In this document: piece after piece, positions 45,177-53,610 of the stretch
Position numbering within the stretch: the stretch's first letter is position 1
Layout of the letters: each line of letters begins with the position of its first letter
NCBI RefSeq assembly: GCF_003952665.1
Contig: NZ_CP017946.1
Coordinates: 5,351,001-5,415,000 of the forward strand
Source of the DNA: Bosea sp. Tri-49
GTDB taxonomy: Bacteria > Pseudomonadota > Alphaproteobacteria > Rhizobiales > Beijerinckiaceae
Length of the DNA stretch: 64,000 nt
Direction of reading: 5' to 3'
Notes under the pieces: generated by a model
Database searches by the model: none
Told to the model about the DNA's origin: nothing
Seen by the model: the letters and a program-made list of their open reading frames with translations, nothing else
Position numbers and translations under genes: made by a program

Positions 45177-45736
45177 GCGGGTGCCATCGCGAAGCGCGCG
45201 ATATGCGCGAAAAAACGGCCGAGGAAGCCGTCGAGGAACTGCCGCGTCGCGGGATCGGCGATGTCGCCACCGGCATCGAACAGTCCCTCGCGCATCGCCA
45301 TGCAGACTTCCGGCTGCGGCAGCACGGGAACGTCCAGATGCGAGAGGATGTTCCGCAGGTGCTGTTGGGCTGGGGCCGTCCCGAGCGCGCCGCTGGCAAG
45401 CCCGGCGATCGCCGTCGGCTTGCCGCGCCAGGAGTTGGCGCCATAGGGGCGCGAGCCCCAGTCGATGGCATTCTTGAGCGCTGACGGGACCGAGCGGTTG
45501 TATTCAGGCGAGACGATCAGCACGCCATCGGCCGCTTCGATCGCCTGCTTGAAGGCCAGCACCGCCGACGGCAGCGCGCGGTCCAGGTCGCGGTTGTAGA
45601 GCGGCAGCCCGGCGAGATCGCTCTCCCCAAAATCGAAACGGTCGGCGCCGAGCCGTGTGAGTGCCGAGGCCAATCGGCGATTGATCGATTCATGGCTGAG
45701 CGAGCCGACGAGCAGCGCAATGCGGGGCTTCGTCAT
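45173..45736 (-). CDS. NAD(P)H-dependent FMN reductase
   Basis: 187 residues of the flavodoxin-like FMN reductase family: LLVGSLSHESINRRLASAL at the N-terminus binds FMN phosphate, and VSPEYNRSVPSALKNAIDWG is the signature. It may supply reduced flavin to a monooxygenase. It is encoded between the ABC permease and the amidohydrolase genes. Confidence 0.9.
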   Translation of the reverse strand: MTKPRIALLVGSLSHESINRRLASALTRLGADRFDFGESDLAGLPLYNRDLDRALPSAVLAFKQAIEAADGVLIVSPEYNRSVPSALKNAIDWGSRPYGANSWRGKPTAIAGLASGALGTAPAQQHLRNILSHLDVPVLPQPEVCMAMREGLFDAGGDIADPATRQFLDGFLGRFFAHIARFAMAPA

Positions 45737-45760
45737 GGCAAATCCATCATAACAAGCCCA

Positions 45761-46546
45761 TCAATGCCGGACTTCGCTGAACCAGGGCTTCAGCGCGATA
45801 TCGACGAAGGCGACGACGGCGTAAAGCGCCATGCCGAGGACCGCCAGCGCCAGCAGCGCGGCGAAGGCGAGCGGCGTGTTCACTTGCGAATTGGCAACGA
45901 GCAGGAGATTGCCGAGGCCTTCGTTCGAGCTGATGAATTCGCCGATCACCGCGCCGATGACGGCGAGCGTGATCGCGACCTTCGAGCCGGTGATGACGAA
46001 GGGCAGGGCCGCCGGGAACTTGATCTTCCAGAAGGTCTGCCAGCCGGTGGCACGGACCGAGGCGGCCAAGTCTAGCATCTCCGCCGGAGTCGAGCGCAAA
46101 CCTGTCGCGGTGTCGACCACGATCGGGAAAAAGGCGACGAGCCAAGCGATGGCGAGCTTGGATTCGATGCCGGTGCCGAGCCAGACCAGGATCAGCGGTG
46201 CCAGTGCGACCTTGGGCAGGGCCTGAGTCGCGATCAACAGCGGATAGAACATCAGGTTGAGCGTGCGCGACGAGGAGATCGCCACGGCGATCGGGATGCC
46301 CAGGAAGAAGGCAAGCAGGAAGCCGTAGACGCTTTCGAGCAGCGTCACGCGCCCCTCGGAAATCAGCAGCGGAAGATTGTTGATCGTCGCGTTCCAGACT
46401 GCGAGCGGGCGCGGCAGCACCGCCTGCGGCACGTCGAACAGGACGATGTAGCCCTGCCAGAGCAAGAGCAGCAGAAGCAGGCCGAGTATAGGATAGGCGA
46501 CCCGCGTGACGGCTTCGGAGGTGATTTTCATGGCGCTGTTCGTCAC
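45761..46546 (-). CDS. ABC transporter permease, NitT/TauT (SsuC) type
   Basis: 261 residues from GTG 46546, which overlaps the ATPase stop (TGA); ATG 46531 is an alternative five codons in. Six hydrophobic segments and an EAA-like loop ending LDLAASVRATGWQTFWKIKF are typical of nitrate, sulfonate and pyrimidine-precursor importers. Forms a channel with itself as homodimer in this family. Confidence 0.9.
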   Translation of the reverse strand: MTNSAMKITSEAVTRVAYPILGLLLLLLLWQGYIVLFDVPQAVLPRPLAVWNATINNLPLLISEGRVTLLESVYGFLLAFFLGIPIAVAISSSRTLNLMFYPLLIATQALPKVALAPLILVWLGTGIESKLAIAWLVAFFPIVVDTATGLRSTPAEMLDLAASVRATGWQTFWKIKFPAALPFVITGSKVAITLAVIGAVIGEFISSNEGLGNLLLVANSQVNTPLAFAALLALAVLGMALYAVVAFVDIALKPWFSEVRH

Positions 46547-47355
46547 GCGTGATGAAGGACACCGAGCCCGGCGCCGGCACGGCGCTCGTACTCGCTGAAG
46601 GCCGTCGTGAAACGCTGGCTCGCGGCCCGCGGATAGGGCAGCTCAATCCGGATCCGGTCGGAGACGCGGCCGGGCCGGGCGCTGAAGACGAGGACCTCGT
46701 CGGCGAGATAGACCGCCTCGGAGATCGAGTGCGTCACGAACATCACGGTTGCCCCGGTCAGGCGCCGGATGCCGAGCAGCAATTCGTGCATCTCCATGCG
46801 GGTGAGCTCGTCGAGGGCGCCGAAGGGCTCGTCCATCAGCAGGAGGGATGGCGAGTGGATCAGCGCCCGGCAGAGCGCGACACGCTGCTTCATGCCGCCG
46901 GAGAGCTCGTGCGGACGGCTTTTCAGGAATTTGCCGAGCCCGACATGCTCCAGGAGCTCGACGGCGCGCGCCTTCGCCGCCGCATCGAGCCGTCCCTTGA
47001 TCTCCATCGGAAAGAGTACGTTCGAAAGCACGGTGCGCCAGGGCAGCAGGTTCGGGCTCTGGAAGACGAAGCCGAAATCATCCTGCGGCTCGGTGACCTC
47101 GCGACCGCGGATCACGACGCTGCCGCCGCTCGGCTTGGTCAGGCCGGCGACGATCCGCAGCAAGGTGGTCTTGCCGCAGCCGCTGGGGCCGAGCAGGGCG
47201 ACGAGCTCGCCCTTCCGGAGTTCGTAGTCGACATCGGAGAGCGCAATCATGGCGCCCTCCTGCTTGCCGAAGACCTTACGGACGCCGACGAAGCGGCCGT
47301 AGATGTCGTCCGCCTCCCTGGGCGTGCTTTGCGGTTCTGCGACGGATGAGATCAC
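46543..47355 (-). CDS. ABC transporter ATP-binding protein, NitT/TauT (SsuB) type
   Basis: 270 residues from GTG 47355, which overlaps the binding-protein stop. Walker A GPSGCGKTT, the Q-loop FVFQSPNLLPWR, signature LSGGMKQRVALCRA, Walker B LLLMDEPFGALDELTR, and VTHSISEAVYLADEV as H-loop are all characteristic of the SsuB/TauB group. Confidence 0.92.
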   Translation of the reverse strand: MISSVAEPQSTPREADDIYGRFVGVRKVFGKQEGAMIALSDVDYELRKGELVALLGPSGCGKTTLLRIVAGLTKPSGGSVVIRGREVTEPQDDFGFVFQSPNLLPWRTVLSNVLFPMEIKGRLDAAAKARAVELLEHVGLGKFLKSRPHELSGGMKQRVALCRALIHSPSLLLMDEPFGALDELTRMEMHELLLGIRRLTGATVMFVTHSISEAVYLADEVLVFSARPGRVSDRIRIELPYPRAASQRFTTAFSEYERRAGAGLGVLHHA

Positions 47356-48362
47356 GGAAGAACCGGAGTCGCGGGCAGCAAGGTCGCATCGTAGACGTCG
47401 CCGGCTGCGAGCTTGGCGCCGGGCAGGGTCTGGAGGATGAGCGATACGGACGAGGCCATTGCCTCGGGGTCGATCGCGCCCAGCCCCTTCTTCTCGGTGA
47501 CGTCGGTCTTCACCAGCTCGCTCACGATCTCGATCTCCTCGAGAACGACATCTTTCTCGAGGCCCTTGTTGAGCTTGACGACGATGTCGGCCGCCTCGTC
47601 CGGCTTGGCGATCATGTCCTTCCAGCCCTTCAGCGAGGCCGCGATGAAGGCCTTGATCACGTCCGGCTTCGACTTGATCAGGTCCTCGCGCACCACGATA
47701 CCGTTCGAGTAGAGCACGAGCCCGTCATTGGCGAGCAGGTAGGTCCGGGCGTTCGATGAGCCGACCGCCTTGGCAACGCCAGGGCGCGTCATCACGAAGG
47801 TCTCGACCGCCGGGATCTTCTTGGCCGCGAGCATGCCGACGCGGGCGGAGGGGTCGATGTTGGTGAACTTGGCCGGCGTCTTGATGCCCTTCTGCGCCAT
47901 GAAGGCCTCGATCACCTTCTGCGTGAAGCTGCCGGCGCCGCTGCCGATCTCGAGCCCGGCGAGCTGGTCGGCGGAGCGGACATTGGCGCCGTCGCGCAGC
48001 GAGAAGATCGCATAGGGCGCCTTCTGGTAGATGACCGAGACCATCTTTGCGGTCGAGCCGCCATTGGCCCGGGCTGCGACGACGCCGGCGACGTCGGAGA
48101 AAGCGATCTGCGCGGTTCCGGCTTCGATAGCCTGGATCGCCTGCGCCGTTCCCTGCCCGGAGATGATGCTGACGTCGAGCCCGGCCTGCTTGTAATAGCC
48201 CTTGTCGAGGGCGACGAACCAGGCCGCGTGACGCCCGAGCGCGCGGAAATCGAGCGAGAAGGTGATCGGAGTCTGCGCCCGGGCGGGGGCAGCGGCAAGG
48301 CCCAGGGCGGCGACGAACGCCCCCGCAAGGCTGGCGATGGCGGTCTTCCTCATCCAGTGCAT
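47352..48362 (-). CDS. ABC transporter substrate-binding protein, NMT1/SsuA-like
   Basis: 336 residues from ATG 48362 (GAGGGG seven bases upstream; in-frame ATGs at 48368 and 48353 are close alternatives). The signal peptide MRKTAIASLAGAFVAALGLA ends at ARAQ. The mature part begins ITFSLDFRALGRHAAWFVAL and has DKGYYKQAGLDVSIISGQGT, typical of the NMT1/THI5-like family that binds pyrimidines, sulfonates or aromatic amides. It heads the minus-strand operon SBP-ATPase-permease-FMN reductase-hydrolase. A near-palindromic element sits 60 bases before the start. Confidence 0.88.
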   Translation of the reverse strand: MHWMRKTAIASLAGAFVAALGLAAAPARAQTPITFSLDFRALGRHAAWFVALDKGYYKQAGLDVSIISGQGTAQAIQAIEAGTAQIAFSDVAGVVAARANGGSTAKMVSVIYQKAPYAIFSLRDGANVRSADQLAGLEIGSGAGSFTQKVIEAFMAQKGIKTPAKFTNIDPSARVGMLAAKKIPAVETFVMTRPGVAKAVGSSNARTYLLANDGLVLYSNGIVVREDLIKSKPDVIKAFIAASLKGWKDMIAKPDEAADIVVKLNKGLEKDVVLEEIEIVSELVKTDVTEKKGLGAIDPEAMASSVSLILQTLPGAKLAAGDVYDATLLPATPVLP

Positions 48363-48420
48363 CGGCATTCCCCTCTTCCAGCGAGCATCAGCCCTTGGCA
48401 TTCAAGATGTCCGATCCACT

Positions 48421-48440
48421 GATATTTCTCAAGAGATATC
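48421..48440. promoter_or_regulatory. Near-palindromic operator, copy 1
   Basis: GATATTTCTCAAGAGATATC: left and right arms match at eight of nine positions around CA. The core ATATTTCTCAAGAGAT (48422-48437) recurs with one change at 49806-49821 on the other strand. It is 60 bases before the NMT1-like gene start. Confidence 0.6.
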
Positions 48441-48449
48441 TTTTGAAAA

Positions 48450-49421
48450 TCATTCGACCGGGATGCCCGCCCTGGCGATGACCTCTCCCCATGTCTTGCG
48501 GTCGCGCTCGATACGCGCTGCGAGCTCCGCCGAGCCAGCGGCGGCCACGGTCACGCCTGCGGCCGCAAGCCTCGCGGAGATCGCGGGCCGCGCCAGAACG
48601 CCCGTCACGGCCTGCTCGAGCCGAGCCAATAGTTCCGGCGGCGTCGCCTTGGGCGCGAGCACGGCGAACCAGGCTGAGGTGTCGAAGCCGGGGATCGCCG
48701 CTTCGGCCATGGTCGGCACCTCCGGCAGCAAAAGCGAGCGGCTGGCGGAGGTCACGGCGAGAGCCCGGAGCTGGCCGCCCCGTATATGCTCGAGCACCGT
48801 GGGCAGGTTGTCGAACATCAGGTCGACCTGCCCGCCGACGAGATCGGTCACCGCCTGAGCGCTGCCCTTGTAGGGGACGTGCACGAGGGAGATGCCGGTG
48901 GCGAGCCGGAACATCTCGGCGTTCATCTGGCCGTTCGACCCGATGCCCTGCGAGGCATAAGTGAGGCCACTCGGTTTCGCCTTGGCGAGCGCGATCAGCT
49001 CGGCGAGGTCGCGCGCCGGCAGCCTGGGATTGACGACAACGACATTGGGGACCTGCCCGGTGACGCTGACGGGAACGAGATCGCGCTCCACGTCATAGGA
49101 GAGCTTCTTGTAGAGGAGCGGGTTGAGCGTCAGCGCACTCGAAGCCACGGCGAGCAAAGTGTGCCCATCGGGCGCCGATCTCGCCACGGCCGAAACGCCG
49201 ATCGAGCCATTCGCGCCCGGCCGGTTCTCGATCAGCACCGGCTGCTTCCAGAGCTCGTTCAGCCCCTCGCCGAGCACGCGGGCGATGATGTCGCTGGTAC
49301 CGCCCGCCATATAGGGCGAGACGATGGTGACGGGGCGGTTGGATAGCCCCTGGGCCCGCGCCGTCGCGGTCAGGAACGGCGCGAGGAGCGGCAGGGCAAG
49401 GAGGCTCCTGCGCGCGATCAT
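48450..49421 (-). CDS. Bug/TctC-family tripartite tricarboxylate transporter substrate-binding protein
   Basis: 323 residues with signal MIARRSLLALPLLAPFLTAT, cleavage near ARAQ. Family landmarks are RPVTIVSPYMAGGTSDIIAR, then VLIENRPGANGSIGVSAVAR. The first codon overlaps the end of the small cupin gene by 4 bases, so the two are co-translated. No TctAB genes are nearby; a role in uptake of the same pathway substrate is likely. Confidence 0.9.
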   Translation of the reverse strand: MIARRSLLALPLLAPFLTATARAQGLSNRPVTIVSPYMAGGTSDIIARVLGEGLNELWKQPVLIENRPGANGSIGVSAVARSAPDGHTLLAVASSALTLNPLLYKKLSYDVERDLVPVSVTGQVPNVVVVNPRLPARDLAELIALAKAKPSGLTYASQGIGSNGQMNAEMFRLATGISLVHVPYKGSAQAVTDLVGGQVDLMFDNLPTVLEHIRGGQLRALAVTSASRSLLLPEVPTMAEAAIPGFDTSAWFAVLAPKATPPELLARLEQAVTGVLARPAISARLAAAGVTVAAAGSAELAARIERDRKTWGEVIARAGIPVE

Positions 49422-49744
49422 GGCGCGGGCGGCGTCGCAGCCGCCGGGGTCTTCAGCTCGACGAGCACATTGCGATACTGCCAGGCGCTGATGTTTTCCA
49501 ATTCATGGGGAACGCCGGGCATGCGCCAGAGGCAGGCGCCCGGCTTCTCGTCTGTCGAGACTTCACGCCCATCGTCGAAGCGCATGATGTTCTTGCCGTC
49601 GGTCAGCGGCACGATCAGATAGGGCAACTCGTGGACATGGCGTGACTGAATCTCGCCGGGTTCGAGCTCAACGAGCCACACCCTGACATGCTCGTTCTCC
49701 AGAACGATTCGACTGCCGATCGTCCCGACGCCGCTGGTTTTCAC
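49418..49744 (-). CDS. Small cupin-fold protein
   Basis: 108 residues from GTG 49744, chosen because GGAGGAA lies six bases upstream. EPGEIQSRHVHELPYLIVPL carries the histidines of a degenerate cupin, and MPGVPHELENIS the distal one. Enzymatic role unknown. It is translationally coupled to the Bug protein gene and preceded by copy 2 of the shared operator. Confidence 0.75.
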   Translation of the reverse strand: MKTSGVGTIGSRIVLENEHVRVWLVELEPGEIQSRHVHELPYLIVPLTDGKNIMRFDDGREVSTDEKPGACLWRMPGVPHELENISAWQYRNVLVELKTPAAATPPAP

Positions 49745-50107
49745 GTGAGATTCCTCCACATCCGCCGGTTCAGGCTGGAGCCGGTCGACGGGAGGAAGTT
49801 ATAAAATCTCTTGTGAAATATTTGCAACAGACGGGAGCACCTGTGTGTGACCTGCTTTGCGGGAGACGCGACAGCGCATCTTCACTGTCCGGTCTCGCTG
49901 TTGAGCGAGTATGAGGCGGCCGGACCGAAAGCGGTTGAGCTGCCCATCGCCGCCGTGGTTAGGCCGCACGTGTCTACCGGGTTTAGGAAAATCCAAATCA
50001 CCACAGCAATAATTCGTATTTTTACGACGCTGACGCCGCCGGTAGACCAAGGCCGGGGTTGGGATTTCCCGCAGGGGAATTCCACCGGATTCGGCAAGAG
50101 GCGAACA
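49745..50107. promoter_or_regulatory. Divergent promoter region between cupin/Bug genes and the monooxygenase gene
   Basis: 363 bases without a gene. The block at 49800-49825 is AT-rich and contains the shared operator. A frame reading into the monooxygenase from 49847 is open but its sequence is unlike any family N-terminus. AAGAGGCGAACA precedes ATG 50108. Confidence 0.6.
49806..49821. promoter_or_regulatory. Near-palindromic operator, copy 2
   Basis: On the minus strand it reads ATATTTCACAAGAGAT, 15 of 16 identical to the core at 48422-48437. It lies 62 bases before the cupin start, almost the same distance as copy 1 from its gene, and about 290 bases before the divergent monooxygenase gene. 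Confidence 0.6.
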
Positions 50108-51394
50108 ATGTCAGTTGAGCAGATCGACACGCTCGTCGTCGGCGGCGGCCAGGCGGGGGTCGCGATGAGCGAGCATCTGGGCCGGGCCGGCGTGCCGCAT
50201 GTCGTGCTCGAAAGGAGCCGCATCGCCGAACGCTGGCGCTCGGAGCGCTGGGACTCACTGGCCGCGAACGGGCCGGCCTGGCACGACCGCTTTCCGGGCC
50301 TCGAATTTTCCGATGTGGATGGCGAGGTCGGCCCCAACGACTTCCCGCCAAAGGAAACAGTTGCCGACTATTTCGTCGCCTATGCCAAGAAGATTGCCGC
50401 ACCGATCCGCTGTGGCATCGAGGTCCGGCATGTAGAGCGGCTTGCCGGCCGGCCGGGGTTCCGCGTCGAGACATCGGCTGGCCCGATGGAGGCCAACCGG
50501 ATCGTGGTCGCGACCGGCCCGTTCCAGTGCCCGATAGTCCCCAAAGTGGTTCCGCCGGACGCCGGCGTGCTGCAGATGCATTCCACTGCTTACCGCAATC
50601 CCGGCCAGCTTCCCGAGGGGGCCGTTCTGGTGGTCGGGTCGGGCTCTTCGGGAACACAGATCGCCGAGGAATTGCTGGATTCGGGGCGGCGCGTCTACCT
50701 GTCCGTCGGCCCGCATGATCGCCCGCCGCGGGCTTATCGCGGCCGCGACTTCTGCTGGTGGCTCGGCGTCCTTGGCAAATGGGATGCCGCCGCGCGCGAG
50801 CCCGGTACGGAGCACGTCACGATCGCGGTCAGCGGGGCGAATGGCGGTCACACGATCGATTTCCGGCGCCTGGCGGCACGCGGACTGCTCCTCGTCGGGC
50901 GAACGCAAGCCTGCGAGAACGGCGTGGTCAGCTTTGCCCCCGACCTCGTCGAGAATCTCCGGCGCGGCGACGCCAATCTTCATGCCTTGCTGGATGAGGC
51001 CGATGCCTACATCGCCCGCAACGGCCTCGACCTGCCGGAAGAACCGGAGGCGCGCGCTATCGTCGCGGATTCCGATTGCGTGGCAAACCCCATCGCCTCG
51101 CTCGACCTGGCCCAGGCTGGGATCGGCACGATCATCTGGGCGACGGGGTTCACCGCCGACTATAGCTGGATGAAGGTCGACGCCTTCGACGCCAACGGTC
51201 GCCCGCAGCACCAGCGCGGCGTCTCGTCAGAGCCGGGCATCTACTTCCTGGGCCTGCCCTGGCAGTCGCGGCGCGGCTCGACCTTCATCTGGGGCGTGTG
51301 GCACGACGCCAGATATCTTGCGGACCAGATCACGATCCAGCGCAGCTACGCAGCCTATCATGATGCCATGCGGCGCGAACTCGAGAGCGCATGA
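50108..51394 (+). CDS. Flavoprotein monooxygenase-like NAD(P)/FAD oxidoreductase (class B type)
   Basis: 428 residues from ATG 50108. Two Rossmann motifs are seen, GGGQAG (12-17) for FAD and GSGSSG (177-182) for NADPH, as in flavin-containing and Baeyer-Villiger type monooxygenases and the CzcO-like group; TGF near the end (IWATGFTADY) is the third signature of that class. It probably inserts oxygen into a nitrogen or carbonyl compound using NADPH. It is followed after 79 bases by a RidA-like and a DUF1028 gene. Confidence 0.88.
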   Translation: MSVEQIDTLVVGGGQAGVAMSEHLGRAGVPHVVLERSRIAERWRSERWDSLAANGPAWHDRFPGLEFSDVDGEVGPNDFPPKETVADYFVAYAKKIAAPIRCGIEVRHVERLAGRPGFRVETSAGPMEANRIVVATGPFQCPIVPKVVPPDAGVLQMHSTAYRNPGQLPEGAVLVVGSGSSGTQIAEELLDSGRRVYLSVGPHDRPPRAYRGRDFCWWLGVLGKWDAAAREPGTEHVTIAVSGANGGHTIDFRRLAARGLLLVGRTQACENGVVSFAPDLVENLRRGDANLHALLDEADAYIARNGLDLPEEPEARAIVADSDCVANPIASLDLAQAGIGTIIWATGFTADYSWMKVDAFDANGRPQHQRGVSSEPGIYFLGLPWQSRRGSTFIWGVWHDARYLADQITIQRSYAAYHDAMRRELESA

Positions 51395-51473
51395 CTGTCG
51401 AACGAGAACCTGAGTTCGTCGCGAAGGCCTCCGGGCCGTTCGCGTCGAGCATGGTCTGACCAAGGAGGCCCAG

Positions 51474-51890
51474 ATGGCACATACCCGCATCCGCAAGTTC
51501 AACACCAAGGACACCTATCCGGAGCAGAAGCTCGACAACGACCTGGCGCAGGCTGTCGTCACCCGGGGTGGGCGGATCGTCTGGCTGCGTGGCCAGTGCC
51601 CGCAGAACCTCGACGACGCCGTCAACCTCGACAGCCATGACCCGGTCGAGCAGACCCACAAGGTCATGCAGAACATCAAGCAGCTGATCGAGGAAGCCGG
51701 CGGCGAGATGGCGCACCTGGTCAAGGTCGTCGTCTACCTGACAGATGTGCGCCACCGCGAGGCGGTGTACCGGACGATGGGCGAGTACCTCAAAGGCGTG
51801 CATCCGGTCTCGACCGGGCTCGTTGTGCAGGCGTTGGCCCGGCCGGAATGGCTGGTCGAGATCGACGGCACGGCCGTCATTCCGGATTGA
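51474..51890 (+). CDS. RidA family protein lacking the canonical arginine
   Basis: 138 residues: GRIVWLRGQCPQ, QNIKQLIEEAGGEMAHLVKV and VEIDGTAVIPD define the fold. The position of the RidA active-site arginine is a serine (PVST, S113), as in the other RidA-like protein of this window. AAGGAGGCCCAG precedes the ATG. It overlaps nothing and is followed 4 bases later by the DUF1028 gene, a pairing seen in several bacteria. Confidence 0.9.
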   Translation: MAHTRIRKFNTKDTYPEQKLDNDLAQAVVTRGGRIVWLRGQCPQNLDDAVNLDSHDPVEQTHKVMQNIKQLIEEAGGEMAHLVKVVVYLTDVRHREAVYRTMGEYLKGVHPVSTGLVVQALARPEWLVEIDGTAVIPD

Positions 51891-51894
51891 GCCG

Positions 51895-52569
51895 ATGACC
51901 TTTTCTTTGGTCGCCCGCTGCGCCCGGACCGGCATGTTCGGCGTCGCGATCTCGTCCTCCTCGCCCGCGGTCGCGGCGCGCTGCTCCTATGCGCGCGCCG
52001 GCGTCGGTGCGGTCGCGTCGCAGAACGTCACGGACCCGACCCTGGGTCCGTTGACGCTCGACCTGATGGAAGAAGGCCGGACCGCGGCGGAAGCCATTGC
52101 CGAGGTCCAAAAGCGCGGCCGGTTCATCGAATACCGGCAGGTCCTGGCGGTCGACCGGAACGGCATGACGGCGATCCATTCCGGGCCGAATTCGCTGGGG
52201 ATCTGGACATCGGCGCAGGCGCAGGACGTCGCCTCCGGCGGCAATCTACTCGCCAATGACAGTGTTCCCCAGGCGATTGTCGACGGCTTCCTCGCAAGCT
52301 CCGGCCATCTCGGCGACCGGCTCATCGCCGCGATGCGCGCAGGCCTTGCTGCCGGCGGCGAGGCCGGGCCGGTCCGCTCGGCAGGGCTCAAGATCGTCGA
52401 CAAGCTCAGCTGGCCGGTCGCCGACCTGCGTTGCGATTGGACGGAAGATTGCCCGATCGAGGCGATCGCGACGGCTTGGGACGTCTACAAGCCGCAGCTC
52501 GACGCCTATATCCAGCGCGCGCTCGATCCGCGCGCGGCACCGTCCTACGGGGTTCCCGGAGACGAGTGA
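51895..52569 (+). CDS. DUF1028 family protein (predicted Ntn-type hydrolase)
   Basis: 224 residues from ATG 51895. MTFSLVARCARTGMFGVAIS and ASQNVTDPTLGPLTLDLMEE are the hallmarks of DUF1028, a family with an Ntn-hydrolase-like fold and unknown substrate, and GGNLLANDSVPQAIVDGFL is its middle motif. The likely role is amide hydrolysis. With the monooxygenase and RidA-like gene it forms a compact operon convergent to a LysR gene. Confidence 0.9.
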   Translation: MTFSLVARCARTGMFGVAISSSSPAVAARCSYARAGVGAVASQNVTDPTLGPLTLDLMEEGRTAAEAIAEVQKRGRFIEYRQVLAVDRNGMTAIHSGPNSLGIWTSAQAQDVASGGNLLANDSVPQAIVDGFLASSGHLGDRLIAAMRAGLAAGGEAGPVRSAGLKIVDKLSWPVADLRCDWTEDCPIEAIATAWDVYKPQLDAYIQRALDPRAAPSYGVPGDE

Positions 52570-52584
52570 GAGGGCGGCAGCCGC

Positions 52585-53538
52585 CTACGGCTCGATCCGC
52601 GTGCGCTCGGTCATGGCGGGAGCGACCATGCCGGGGATGTAGGAGCGCGAGATGCGCGCCTGGCAGTGCGCCTCGAACGCCGCGATCAGCCTGGACTTGG
52701 CCAGCGTGCGCAGCGTCGCGACGCCGATCGTCATCGGGCGATGCTGCCCTGCCAGCCGGATCGAGACCAGCTTGCGGCCATCGAGTGCTTGGTCCGAGCG
52801 CGGGCGGACGTTGAACAGCGCGTAGCCGGCGCCGTTGGCGACCATCGCCCGCACGACGTCGGGATAGGACGATCGCGCTGCGATCGTTGGCGTGATGCCA
52901 GCGGACATGAACAGGGCGACGAAATACTCCCGGCTCAGCGGCAGGTCGAGCAGCACCAGCGGCTGATCGGCAAGCTCGTCCAGTGTCACGGCACTCTGCT
53001 GTGCGAGAGGATGCGTCTCGGCAACGACGATGTAGGGCGGCAGGCTGACAAGCTGAGAGAACTCGATGTCCTCGGGAATCTGCAGGTCATAGGTCAGGGC
53101 CAGATCGATCTCGGACCGCCGCAGGCCCCTGAGCAGGTCCTCCTGATGACCCTCGATATGCAGGATCTTCGTGTCGGGAAAAGCGGAGACGAAGCCCTGG
53201 GACAATTCCGGGACGAGCATCGGAGCCAGCGTCACCATGCAGCCCAGGGAGAGCGTGCCGCGCACCAGCCCGCTGGTCTCATCCGCGACAGTGTAGAGGC
53301 TCTCGGCCTGCGCGACGACGCGTTTGGCCTCAGCAAGGAGTGCCCGGCCGACCGGCGTCAGCGACAGCCCCTGGGCATGATGGCGAATGAAGAGCTGCGC
53401 CTTCAGTTCGCGCTCGAGATGCGAGATCGCCGTCGAGATCGAGGGCTGGGAAATGTGGATTCGCTCGGAGGCGAGGGTGATGCTGCCCGTTTCGCCGGCC
53501 GCGATGAAATATTCCAACTGACGTAGGGAAAAGCGCAT
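52585..53538 (-). CDS. LysR family transcriptional regulator
   Basis: 317 residues. The N-terminal winged helix-turn-helix MRFSLRQLEYFIAAGETGSI with ISQPSISTAISHLERELKA is unmistakable, followed by a periplasmic-binding-like effector domain from about residue 90. It is on the same strand as, and 73 bases after, the M20 deacylase gene, so it might be co-transcribed with it; it also is the nearest regulator for the convergent monooxygenase operon. Confidence 0.92.
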   Translation of the reverse strand: MRFSLRQLEYFIAAGETGSITLASERIHISQPSISTAISHLERELKAQLFIRHHAQGLSLTPVGRALLAEAKRVVAQAESLYTVADETSGLVRGTLSLGCMVTLAPMLVPELSQGFVSAFPDTKILHIEGHQEDLLRGLRRSEIDLALTYDLQIPEDIEFSQLVSLPPYIVVAETHPLAQQSAVTLDELADQPLVLLDLPLSREYFVALFMSAGITPTIAARSSYPDVVRAMVANGAGYALFNVRPRSDQALDGRKLVSIRLAGQHRPMTIGVATLRTLAKSRLIAAFEAHCQARISRSYIPGMVAPAMTERTRIEP

Positions 53539-53610
53539 GCGGCAGCATAAAGCACGCGGAGCCCGCGCGGCAAAGCGCGCTCATGTGCCCGCGCCGAGCA
53601 GCTTTGTGCC

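Noticed and set aside
49847..50107. N-terminal extension of the monooxygenase by 87 codons
   Set aside because: The extension has no family similarity, covers the promoter block, and ATG 50108 directly precedes the FAD motif.
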